Of a DNA stretch of 8,731 nucleotides, positions 1 to 5,224 are shown one piece after another. The notes under the pieces are model-generated. The model was not told where the DNA came from, did no database searches, and saw only the letters and a program-made list of their open reading frames with translations. Origin of the DNA: Chloroflexota bacterium (GTDB taxonomy: Bacteria > Chloroflexota > Limnocylindria > Limnocylindrales > CSP1-4); NCBI GenBank assembly GCA_021789355.1, contig JAJYJR010000229.1, forward strand, positions 1-8,731. The letters run 5' to 3'. The position numbers and the translations under genes are program-made. How positions within the stretch are numbered: position 1 is the first letter of the stretch; each line of letters starts with the position of its first letter.

Positions 1-148
1 ATGCGTCCGCCCAGGACGGGAACACCGTGACGGCCGGGGGCCAGGGGTGCTTCTGCCGCAGCCTGAAGACCTCTTCGCACGCGGTGCGGACCGCGGGCCA
101 GTCACCGACGAGCTCCTCGAGAAGCTGGAGGTCGAGGAAGCTGCGCAT
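1..148 (-). CDS. Unrecognised protein, N-terminal part (runs off the left edge)
   Basis: The minus strand is open from ATG at 148 to the window edge (49 codons), beginning MRSFLDLQLLEELVGDW. The composition looks like a folded protein (Trp, Phe, Glu, Asp and Leu well mixed), and 45 of the 49 codons end in G or C, as in the certain genes here; the opposite strand reads only as an Arg/Ser-rich shadow. An in-frame TAG lies directly before the ATG, so the gene cannot start further upstream in this frame. That TAG also closes a short open stretch (310 to 149) ending RRLVTCADVSRALLPVG. No strong ribosome binding site is visible. I do not recognise the family. It could instead be the 3' part of a longer gene broken by the TAG. 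Confidence 0.5.
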   Translation of the reverse strand, partial: MRSFLDLQLLEELVGDWPAVRTACEEVFRLRQKHPWPPAVTVFPSWADA

Positions 149-264
149 CTACCCAACCGGCAGTAGGGCGCGGCTCACGTCGGCGCAGGTCACGAGGCGC
201 CTGCCGTCCCTGGTCGGCGGCCTACGGGTTCCTGAGGACGCCGCGAGCGTGAGTCGCTGATGGG

Positions 265-621
265 TCAGGTGACGCCGGCCATGAGGAGCTGGGCCTGACC
301 GACCCGCGGCTCAAACGGGGCCAGGAGCAGGGCGCCGGCCCGGTTGAGCTCGGGGTCGTCCGCTCCGAAGTTCGCCCCGGTCGCGTGCGCGTGAGATTCC
401 GCCCGGCGCGGAGCATCTCCGCCGTCGATCGTCGCCGTGACCGCTCGTTTGAGCTCCACGCTCTTGCCGACCCTTCTCGGTCCCAGCAGGAAATGGAGCC
501 CATCCGGCGCGATCCCCGCGAGCGGCTCCGGACGGTACTCGAACGACGAACCCGCAACGCCTCGGAGGTCGGGACATCGAGCTGCCAGCACGCGGGCGAG
601 CCGAGAGGGGTCGCCCGACGA
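265..621 (-). pseudogene. Fragment of a P-loop ATPase (Walker A only)
   Basis: A minus-strand frame ending with TGA at 265 contains a clear Walker A motif, FLLGPRRVGKSVELK, with GPRRVGKS coded at 460-483. This form, preceded by a hydrophobic strand and followed by a helix, is common in AAA-type ATPases of the kind often paired with DUF4143. The preceding residues (about 621 to 490) are plausible N-terminal sequence. After the motif the frame gives about 65 residues, with no recognisable Walker B, sensor or C-terminal domain, then stops; such proteins usually have about 400 residues. Third-position G/C is visibly lower than in the neighbours. No good start is seen; GTG at 591 is the nearest candidate. 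I read it as a truncated or frameshifted remnant, possibly acquired from elsewhere. Confidence 0.45.
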
Positions 622-631
622 CCGTGATGCC

Positions 632-1426
632 CTACAGGGTCGAGTCGTCCGCCAGGCGGGTCGACCGGGTCGACCTGCGGACCGCGGCCGCCACCGGGAC
701 CGCGCGGTCGGGGTGGGTTCCGTCGGAAGCAGCAACCGGGGCTTCGTCCACCACCGGCACCGGGCGGCCGATCCGCCGCTCTCCGTCGGGCCCGCCGGGG
801 GAGGATCCCGGACCGGTCGGCCCCCCATCGTGACTGGCCAGCAGCGGCAGGAGCGTCTCGCGGAGCTCCCGGGTTCCCCGGAGCAGGTGGCTCTTGTAGG
901 TGTTGAGCGGCACGTCCAGGGCCTGGGCGGCGTCGGCGTAGTCGAGCCCCGTCACGAAGCGGAGCACCACCGCCGCCCGCTGCTTGTACGGCAGCGCGGC
1001 GATGGCGCTGGTGAGGGCCTGGCGGAGCTCCGAGGCCTCGGCGGCGGCGTGGGGGTCGCGGCCGTCGCCGTCGGTCGCGCCGAACAGCGCGGTCAATGAC
1101 GCGGGCGAGTCCAACTCCGCCAGCTGGTCCAGTGACGCGACGCGGGTGGCCGACCGGCGCTCCCCGGCACGACCTGCGAGCCGCACGCAGATGGTGGTGA
1201 CCCAGGGGGCGAGCGCGGGCCGGGGCGTGAAGCGCTCCATGCCCCGGAAGGCGGCGAGGAAGGTCTCCTGGACCACGTCCTCGGCCGTCTCGCGGCTGTT
1301 CGTCAGGCGGAACGCGAGGTTAAGCAAACGCTGCCGGTGCTGGCGAACCAGCTCGGCATACGCTGCCTCCGATCCCTCTTTGCAGCGCCGGACGAGCTCC
1401 TGCTCGCTCCAGACACTCTCTACCAC
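632..1426 (-). CDS. ECF-type RNA polymerase sigma factor with a long C-terminal tail
   Basis: A 264-residue sigma-70 family protein that would direct RNA polymerase to a specific promoter set. Region 2 spans about residues 9-85, including LVRRCKEGSEAAYAELV, the helix around TAEDVVQETFLAAFRG, and the WVTTICVRLAGR segment. A variable linker follows to about 130. Region 4 (about 135-190) holds ALPYKQRAAVVLRFVTGL and the recognition helix near VPLNTYKSHLLRGTRELR. The last 70 or so residues are Gly/Pro/Arg-rich and match no domain I know; typical ECF factors end near residue 190. The GTG start at 1426 is chosen because GGAGG lies at 1431-1435 (spacer of 4 nt) and region 2 begins just after it; the frame continues upstream to 1624, but that part looks non-coding. 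No anti-sigma gene adjoins it. The ECF subgroup is unassigned. Confidence 0.88.
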   Translation of the reverse strand: MVESVWSEQELVRRCKEGSEAAYAELVRQHRQRLLNLAFRLTNSRETAEDVVQETFLAAFRGMERFTPRPALAPWVTTICVRLAGRAGERRSATRVASLDQLAELDSPASLTALFGATDGDGRDPHAAAEASELRQALTSAIAALPYKQRAAVVLRFVTGLDYADAAQALDVPLNTYKSHLLRGTRELRETLLPLLASHDGGPTGPGSSPGGPDGERRIGRPVPVVDEAPVAASDGTHPDRAVPVAAAVRRSTRSTRLADDSTL

Positions 1427-1824
1427 GCGTCCTCCACGCGGCCCGAGACCCGGTCCGGTGTCCCCTGAGGACCGACTGACGGGCAAGAGCAGGCTGGCCG
1501 ACGCGTGTGTCGGCGCGTCATGACGCGCAGAGTCTGCCACATCGATACCCTGGTACGCCACCCTTGCCGATCGACGCGGCGGACACGGGACGATGGTCCC
1601 GCTGGCGTCGGGCCGAGGGTGCAAGTTTCCGCGGCGCGCATGAAGGGCGCCTGAAAGTGGCCTGTGCCGCCCGCATGCGGCGCGGGCGGGCGCGCGGGCG
1701 TGCGGTCGCGACGCGCTCGGGGCGACACCTGGGGCTCGACATACCGCCGGCCGGGCACGGCGCCACGGTTCCCCGGTGACGCCGGACCAGCGCGCGACGG
1801 CTGCCGTGCGATGGCCGCCGGCCC
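1427..1824. other. Intergenic region between fabG copy 1 and the sigma gene
   Basis: There is no convincing gene in this stretch of about 400 bp. It is the 3' flank of fabG copy 1 and the 5' flank of the sigma gene. It holds a perfect 16-bp palindrome at 1513-1528 and a very GC-rich part around 1676-1720. I see no hairpin followed by a T tract, so no intrinsic terminator after fabG copy 1. Its length suggests the sigma gene has its own promoter, but no promoter can be assigned firmly. Confidence 0.6.
1513..1528. promoter_or_regulatory. Perfect 16-bp palindrome upstream of the sigma gene
   Basis: GCGCGTCATGACGCGC is a perfect inverted repeat with no spacer, centred about 94 bp upstream of the sigma start codon. 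Its position and symmetry fit a binding site for a dimeric regulator; with no loop it would make a poor RNA hairpin. No regulator can be named. A chance palindrome of this length is unlikely but not excluded in such GC-rich DNA. Confidence 0.35.
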
Positions 1825-2574
1825 CTACATCATCACCAGGCCGCCGTCGACTCCCAGCACCTGTCCGGTGATGTACGCGGCCTCGTCGGAGGTGAGGAAC
1901 GCGACGGCCGCGGCGATCTCCTCGGGGGTGCCGAAGCGGCCGATGGGCGTGGCCGAACGGATTCCGTGTTGGATCTTCTCGGGCAGGACCTCGGTCATCT
2001 CGGTGAGGACGAAGCCGGGCGCGACCGCGTTGCAGGTGATCCCGCGGGCGGCGACCTCGCGGGCGGTGGCCCTGGTGAGCCCGATCAGCCCGGCCTTGGC
2101 GGCGGAGTAGTTGGCCTGGCCGGCGTTGCCCGCCTGCCCGGCCACGCTGGAGATGTTGACGATCCGACCCTGGCGGGCCTTCAGCATGGGCCGCAGGACG
2201 GCGCGGGTGGCATAGAAGGCGCCCGACAGGTTCGTCTCGAGCACGTCGTGCCAGGCCTGGTCGCTCATCCGCATGAGCAGGTCGTCGCGGGTGATGCCGG
2301 CGCTGTTGACCAGGATGTCGATATGCCCGAAGGCGTCGAGGCTTGCGGCGATCAGGGCGTTTGCGGCGGCGGGGTCGGTGACGTCGCCGCGGTGGGCGAG
2401 CGCGCGACGGCCGAGAGCCTCCACGGCGCCGGCGGTCTCGCGGGCGGCCTGCTCGTTGCCGCGGAAGCTGAACGTGACGTCGGCACCCTGGGTCGCAAGG
2501 CGCAGGGCGATGGCGCGGCCAATGCCGCGGGAGCCGCCGGTGACGACGGCCGACTTGCCGGAGAGATCGATCAC
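1825..2574 (-). CDS. fabG: 3-oxoacyl-ACP reductase FabG, copy 1
   Basis: A short-chain dehydrogenase of 249 residues, the usual FabG length, which reduces 3-ketoacyl-ACP to 3-hydroxyacyl-ACP in the cytoplasm. Seen: the glycine-rich cofactor motif TGGSRGIG (12-19), DVT (64-66), NSAG (90-93, where most FabG have NNAG), and catalytic Asn115, Ser143, Tyr156 and Lys160 (YSAAK). The end of strand beta-2 reads FSFRGNEQ, with no acidic residue and with Arg38, the pattern of NADPH-using FabG. The C-terminus GGLVMM and the TAG stop match copy 2. GTG at 2574 is chosen because GAGGT lies at 2582-2586 with a 7-nt spacer and because the start aligns exactly with copy 2; GTG at 2583 is possible. It lies 713 bp downstream of copy 2, so it may have its own promoter. 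About 71% identical to copy 2 by hand alignment, without gaps. Confidence 0.95.
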   Translation of the reverse strand: MIDLSGKSAVVTGGSRGIGRAIALRLATQGADVTFSFRGNEQAARETAGAVEALGRRALAHRGDVTDPAAANALIAASLDAFGHIDILVNSAGITRDDLLMRMSDQAWHDVLETNLSGAFYATRAVLRPMLKARQGRIVNISSVAGQAGNAGQANYSAAKAGLIGLTRATAREVAARGITCNAVAPGFVLTEMTEVLPEKIQHGIRSATPIGRFGTPEEIAAAVAFLTSDEAAYITGQVLGVDGGLVMM

Positions 2575-2678
2575 GGTGGTCACCTCGCTGGGGACGCTGA
2601 GCGGGGCGGTGAGATGAATGGCTGCCGTGGATTGTGGAGGGTCGGGGCGGTGGGAGTCACGCCGATCGCGCGTGCGGT

Positions 2679-2711
2679 GGGCCCGCTCTGGGCCCGCTCT
2701 GGGGCGGCTCT
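2679..2711. repeat. 11-bp tandem repeat, three units
   Basis: GGGCCCGCTCT occurs exactly twice in a row (2679-2689, 2690-2700), followed by a third, imperfect unit GGGGCGGCTCT (2701-2711). It lies about 105 bp upstream of the fabG copy 1 start and is not coding. Confidence 0.75.
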
Positions 2712-2725
2712 TGCCGGGCCACCAA

Positions 2726-2789
2726 GGGGCACCCACCGCGGGGGGCACCCACCGCCGGGGGCACCCACCGCGGGGGGCACCGACGTCCG
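2726..2789. repeat. 16-bp tandem repeat, three units plus a partial one
   Basis: Units of GGGGCACCCACCGCGG run in exact 16-bp register at 2726, 2742 and 2758. Only one base differs (the second unit ends CCG where the others end CGG). A fourth unit from 2774 matches over its first eight bases and then diverges into the 68-bp direct repeat that starts at 2784. Such near-perfect copies imply recent expansion by slippage or unequal exchange. Confidence 0.9.
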
Positions 2790-2851
2790 GAACAGGCCCG
2801 CCCGCACCAACATACAAAGTATGGCGAACCGCAACATGCCTGTCGGTGGGA
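2784..2851. repeat. 68-bp direct repeat, copy A
   Basis: It aligns without gaps to copy B at 3098-3165, with 58 of 68 positions identical by hand count. The conserved core includes the palindrome CATACAAAGTATG (2811-2823) and the flanking GGCGrACCGCAACA. The core is AT-rich compared with its surroundings. Differences are spread across all three codon positions, which argues against a coding repeat. The strong preservation of the palindrome inside diverged flanks suggests selection on a binding site. Confidence 0.85.
2811..2823. promoter_or_regulatory. Putative operator, palindrome CATACAAAGTATG (copy A)
   Basis: A perfect 5-bp inverted repeat, CATAC and GTATG, around an AAA centre, about 240 bp upstream of the fabG copy 1 start. 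The identical 13 bp recur in copy B. It resembles a compact site for a homodimeric winged-helix or TetR-like regulator. The regulator is unknown, and no correctly spaced -35/-10 pair could be placed around it. Confidence 0.4.
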
Positions 2852-2961
2852 AGGAGGTCCCGCTGTCCCTTGATGACACGCCCCTCGCGGCGCGAGCCCC
2901 CTGTACTCGACCCGGCGGATCTCGCCGAGATCGTAGGGCTTCGGTTCCCCAAGCTGCCGGA

Positions 2962-3027
2962 TCAACGCTCGATCCGACTGATCTCGCTCTGGGGAACGCC
3001 GTATGCCGCGGCGAGCTGGCGACCGCC
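2962..3027 (-). pseudogene. Helix-turn-helix-like peptide, possible gene remnant
   Basis: On the minus strand the sequence reads RQLAAAYGVPQSEISRIER and then stops (TGA at 2962-2964). This matches the helix-turn-helix pattern LA..YGV.QS.ISRIE seen in XRE-type regulators, sigma region 4 and some recombinases and nucleases. No domain is recognisable upstream in this frame, and there is no start or ribosome binding site. Just past the stop, the frame shifted by one base continues RALIRQLGEPKPYDLGEIRR, so one indel could join the two parts. It lies between the two copies of the 68-bp repeat. A chance resemblance is possible; I treat it as a candidate remnant only. Confidence 0.3.
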
Positions 3028-3030
3028 GTC

Positions 3031-3101
3031 CGGAGGGCACCGCCGGACGGAGGGCCGCCGCCCCGTCCGGAGGGCCGCCGCCCCGTCCCGAGGCCCCCGT
3101 C
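3031..3101. repeat. 20-bp tandem repeat
   Basis: Two exact 20-bp units, CGGAGGGCCGCCGCCCCGTC, lie at 3048-3067 and 3068-3087. A shortened related unit precedes them (from 3031) and a partial one follows (to about 3101). The array runs directly into copy B of the 68-bp repeat. Not coding. Confidence 0.8.
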
Positions 3102-3165
3102 CGGAACGGGCTCGCACGCGCCACCATACAAAGTATGGCGGACCGCAACAGCCCTGCCGGCGGGA
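3098..3165. repeat. 68-bp direct repeat, copy B
   Basis: The partner of copy A, 314 bp away in the same orientation, 58 of 68 positions identical. Here the palindrome is one pair longer, CCATACAAAGTATGG (3124-3138). As in copy A, a tandem array adjoins it on the lower-coordinate side (20-bp units here, 16-bp units there). Another array follows from 3162. Confidence 0.85.
3124..3138. promoter_or_regulatory. Putative operator, palindrome CCATACAAAGTATGG (copy B)
   Basis: A perfect inverted repeat with 6-bp arms around AAA, the same core as at 2811-2823. It lies downstream of fabG copy 2 and about 550 bp upstream of fabG copy 1. Two identical sites about 314 bp apart could support looping or cooperative binding; that is inference. 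Confidence 0.4.
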
Positions 3166-3251
3166 TGACGACCCGGGGGGGATGACGACCCCGGGAGCCC
3201 GGATGACGACCCCGGGCCGGGATGGCGACCCCGGGAGCCGGGGGACGACCG
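3162..3251. repeat. Degenerate 17-to-21-bp tandem repeat, five units
   Basis: Units built on GGGATGACGACCCCGGG start near 3162, 3179, 3200, 3219 and 3240; the fifth is degraded. It lies 40 to 125 bp downstream of the fabG copy 2 stop. Each unit contains a CCCGGG palindrome, but no T tract follows, so it is not an obvious terminator. Unit length varies and there are no spacers, so it is not a CRISPR array. Confidence 0.75.
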
Positions 3252-3287
3252 GCGTGGGCGTGCGTGAGCGGCGCGGGCAGCCGCCGC

Positions 3288-4037
3288 CTACATCATCACC
3301 AGGCCGCCGTCCACGGCCAGCACCTGGCCGGTGATGAACGCCGCCTCGTCGGAGCAGAGGAAGGCGACCGCCGAGGCGATGTCGTCGGGCGTGCCGAAGC
3401 GGCCGAGCGGGGTCTGCGCGAGCAGCTGCTGCTGGAGCGAGTCGGGCAGATCGCGCGTCAGGTCGGTGGTGACGAAGCCGGGCGCGATCGCGTTGCAGGT
3501 GATCCCGCGGCTGGCCACCTCGCGCGCGGTGGCCTTGGTCAGGCCGATCAGTCCGGCCTTCGACGACGAGTAGTTGGCCTGGCCCGCCTGGCCCGCCTGG
3601 CCCGACACGCTGGAGATGTTGACGATGCGTCCGGCGCGGGCCTTCAGCATGGGGCGGAGCACGGCCTTGGTGGCGTAGAACGCGCCGAACAGGTTCACCT
3701 CCAGCACGGTCCGCCACTCGTCCAGGCTCATCCGCATGATCAGATCGTCGCGCGTGACCCCGGCGTTGTTGACGAGGATGTCGACCCGGCCGAAGGTCTC
3801 GAGCGCGCGGGCGACCAGCGCGGGCGCGGCCTCGGGGTCGGTGACATCGCCCTCGGTCCAGAAGCAACGGCGGCCCAGCGCCTCCACGTCGGCCCGGGTC
3901 GCCTCGGCGGCCGCGGCGGGGCCACGGTCCAGGAACGCGACGTCGGCGCCCTGGCGCGCGAGCTGCAGCACGATCGCGCGACCGATGCCCCGCGCTCCTC
4001 CGGTGACGATGGCGGCCTTGCCAGACAGGTCGATCAC
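3288..4037 (-). CDS. fabG: 3-oxoacyl-ACP reductase FabG, copy 2
   Basis: A second FabG of 249 residues, colinear with copy 1 without gaps. Seen: TGGARGIG (12-19), DVT (64-66), NNAG (90-93), catalytic Asn115, Ser143, Tyr156 and Lys160 (YSSSK), and the C-terminus GGLVMM. Strand beta-2 ends FLDRG, placing Asp37 where many NAD(H)-dependent short-chain dehydrogenases carry an acidic residue that contacts the adenosine ribose; copy 1 has Phe there. This predicts an NADH preference, by inference. The start is GTG at 4037, with GGAGGT at 4044-4049 and a 6-nt spacer; the GTGA overlap with the fabH stop indicates translational coupling. The nearby ATG at 4041 is in the wrong frame. Being coupled to fabH, this copy is likely the operon's original fabG. 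Confidence 0.96.
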   Translation of the reverse strand: MIDLSGKAAIVTGGARGIGRAIVLQLARQGADVAFLDRGPAAAAEATRADVEALGRRCFWTEGDVTDPEAAPALVARALETFGRVDILVNNAGVTRDDLIMRMSLDEWRTVLEVNLFGAFYATKAVLRPMLKARAGRIVNISSVSGQAGQAGQANYSSSKAGLIGLTKATAREVASRGITCNAIAPGFVTTDLTRDLPDSLQQQLLAQTPLGRFGTPDDIASAVAFLCSDEAAFITGQVLAVDGGLVMM

Positions 4038-5206
4038 GCATGCACCTCCGTCGGGACGCTCGATGACGTCTCGGACCCGACCGCCGCCTGCTCCCGTGCC
4101 TCGAAGAACGGGCGCAGCTCGGGCGGGGTGGGGTCGTCGCCGGTCCAGTCCTTGGGCGCGTGGATGGCGACCTCCGGGCCGATCGCCGCGGCCAGCGCGG
4201 AACGCGCAGGGTCGGCCGTCCACTCGAGGACCGCGGCGCCGCTCGTGTAGCCGGCGCCGAACGCCACGAACACCAGCCGGTCGCCCGGCTGCACGCGGCC
4301 CCGCTCCACCGCCTCCGCAAGCGCGATCGGCACCGACGCCGCCGAGGTGTTGCCGTACCGGTCGACGTTGACGTAGACGCGGTCCATCGCGAGACCCAGT
4401 TGCTTCGCCACCGACTCGATGATCCGGATGTTGGCCTGGTGGGGCACGAACAGCGAGATATCGTCCGGGGTGAGCCCGGCCCGCTCGATCGCGGTGAGCG
4501 CGGAGCGCGCGAGCGTCCGGGTCGCGTAGCGGTAGGTCTCCCGGCCGTCCATCTTGAGGTAGTGGCCGCGCCGTTCGAGCGTGGCGAGCGTCGCCGGGTT
4601 GCGGTTGCCGCCGGCCGGCACCCAGAGGTTGTAGGCGCCGCTCGGGTCGACCGTCAGCTCGAAGCCGAGCAGGCCGCCGCCGGGCTCGTCGGACGCCCGC
4701 AGCAGGACGGCGCCGGCGCCGTCACCGAACAGCACGCAGGAGTTCCGGTCGGTGAAGTCGCAGGCCCGCGACAGCACCTCCGCGCCGATCACCAGCACGG
4801 TGCGGTACATGCCGCTGGCGATGTACGCGTGCGCCGCGGTCAGCGCGTAGACCCAGCCGGAGCATGCGGCGGCCAGGTCCATCGCGGCGGCACGCGGGGC
4901 GCCGAGCGCCTCCTTGACCAGGGCGGCCGTGGACGGGAACTGGTAGTCGGGCGTGACGGTGGCCACCAGGATCATGTCGACGTCGGCCGGATCCACGGCG
5001 GCCACGGCGAGCGCCCGGCGGGCGGCGACCGACGCGAGCGTGGCGGTCGACTCCCAGGGCGCGGCAACCCGCCGCTCCCGGATCCCGGTGCGCGTCTGGA
5101 TCCACTCGTCGGAGGTGTCGACCAGCCGCTCCAGGTCGGCGTTGGTGAGGACGCGCGTCGGGGCGTAGTGGCCCCAACCATCAATCCGTGCGCTGCGTGG
5201 CTGCAT
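4034..5206 (-). CDS. fabH: 3-oxoacyl-ACP synthase III FabH, with a C-terminal extension
   Basis: Beta-ketoacyl-ACP synthase III condenses an acyl-CoA starter with malonyl-ACP to begin each fatty acid chain. At 390 residues it exceeds the usual 310-335. Seen: the N-terminal DTSDEWIQTRTGIRERR (30-46), active-site Cys115 in AAACSGWVYAL, GDGAGAVLL (161-169), His256 in VPHQAN, Asn286 in YGNTSAA, and the closing FGAGYTSGAAVLEW (316-329). The remaining 61 residues (330-390), including PPELRPFFEAREQ and a Ser/Thr-rich end, lie beyond the normal fold and match nothing I know. The start is ATG at 5206, preceded by GAGGGAG; accB ends 18 nt upstream. Its last codons overlap the fabG copy 2 start. Chain-starter preference (acetyl or branched) cannot be read from the sequence. 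Confidence 0.96.
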   Translation of the reverse strand: MQPRSARIDGWGHYAPTRVLTNADLERLVDTSDEWIQTRTGIRERRVAAPWESTATLASVAARRALAVAAVDPADVDMILVATVTPDYQFPSTAALVKEALGAPRAAAMDLAAACSGWVYALTAAHAYIASGMYRTVLVIGAEVLSRACDFTDRNSCVLFGDGAGAVLLRASDEPGGGLLGFELTVDPSGAYNLWVPAGGNRNPATLATLERRGHYLKMDGRETYRYATRTLARSALTAIERAGLTPDDISLFVPHQANIRIIESVAKQLGLAMDRVYVNVDRYGNTSAASVPIALAEAVERGRVQPGDRLVFVAFGAGYTSGAAVLEWTADPARSALAAAIGPEVAIHAPKDWTGDDPTPPELRPFFEAREQAAVGSETSSSVPTEVHA

Positions 5207-5224
5207 GGTCTCCCTCGCTCCAGG

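Larger units (their letters stand above)
2575..3287. other. 713-bp repeat-rich gap between the two fabG genes
   Basis: No complete gene is supported here. The frames open on both strands give Arg/Pro/Gly-rich, repeat-driven translations. The region contains an 11-bp tandem repeat (2679-2711), a 16-bp one (2726-2789), a 20-bp one (3031-3101), a 17-to-21-bp one (3162-3251), two copies of a 68-bp direct repeat with an internal palindrome, and a short helix-turn-helix-like reading on the minus strand (2962-3027). Otherwise the operon is tightly packed, so this gap is an insertion or expansion placed between two duplicated genes. It probably also holds the promoter or leader of fabG copy 1. Confidence 0.7.

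Noticed and set aside
27..260. Plus-strand frame of 77 codons at the left end
   Set aside because: It is Arg/Ser-rich, and the opposite strand reads as a better protein with high third-position G/C.
1427..1624. Longer N-terminus for the sigma factor
   Set aside because: The extra residues are low-complexity and not sigma-like, and GGAGG lies just before GTG at 1426.
1601..1630. GGAAAC on the minus strand (1625-1630) as an ECF-type -35 element of an autoregulated sigma promoter
   Set aside because: No matching -10 element (CGTC or similar) occurs at the required distance, and the hexamer alone is too weak to call.
1797..1807. ACGGCTGCCGT inverted repeat as a terminator after fabG copy 1
   Set aside because: The arms are separated by a single base, too tight for an RNA loop, and no T tract follows.
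1966..3168. A 400-codon open frame on the plus strand
   Set aside because: It is mostly antisense to fabG copy 1 and then reads through the tandem repeats; no motif or ribosome binding site supports it.
3162..3251. CRISPR-like array
   Set aside because: The units are contiguous with no unique spacers and vary in length, and no cas gene is nearby.
2873..3334. Plus-strand frame from ATG at 2873 behind AAGGAGGT (2851-2858)
   Set aside because: The ribosome binding site is 14 nt away, too far. The frame soon becomes repeat-driven Arg/Pro sequence and runs into the fabG copy 2 3' end on the other strand.
2962..4320. A 452-codon minus-strand frame spanning the fabG copy 2 region
   Set aside because: It is a shifted-frame shadow of fabH and fabG copy 2. 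Only its last 21 codons look protein-like, and they are listed separately.
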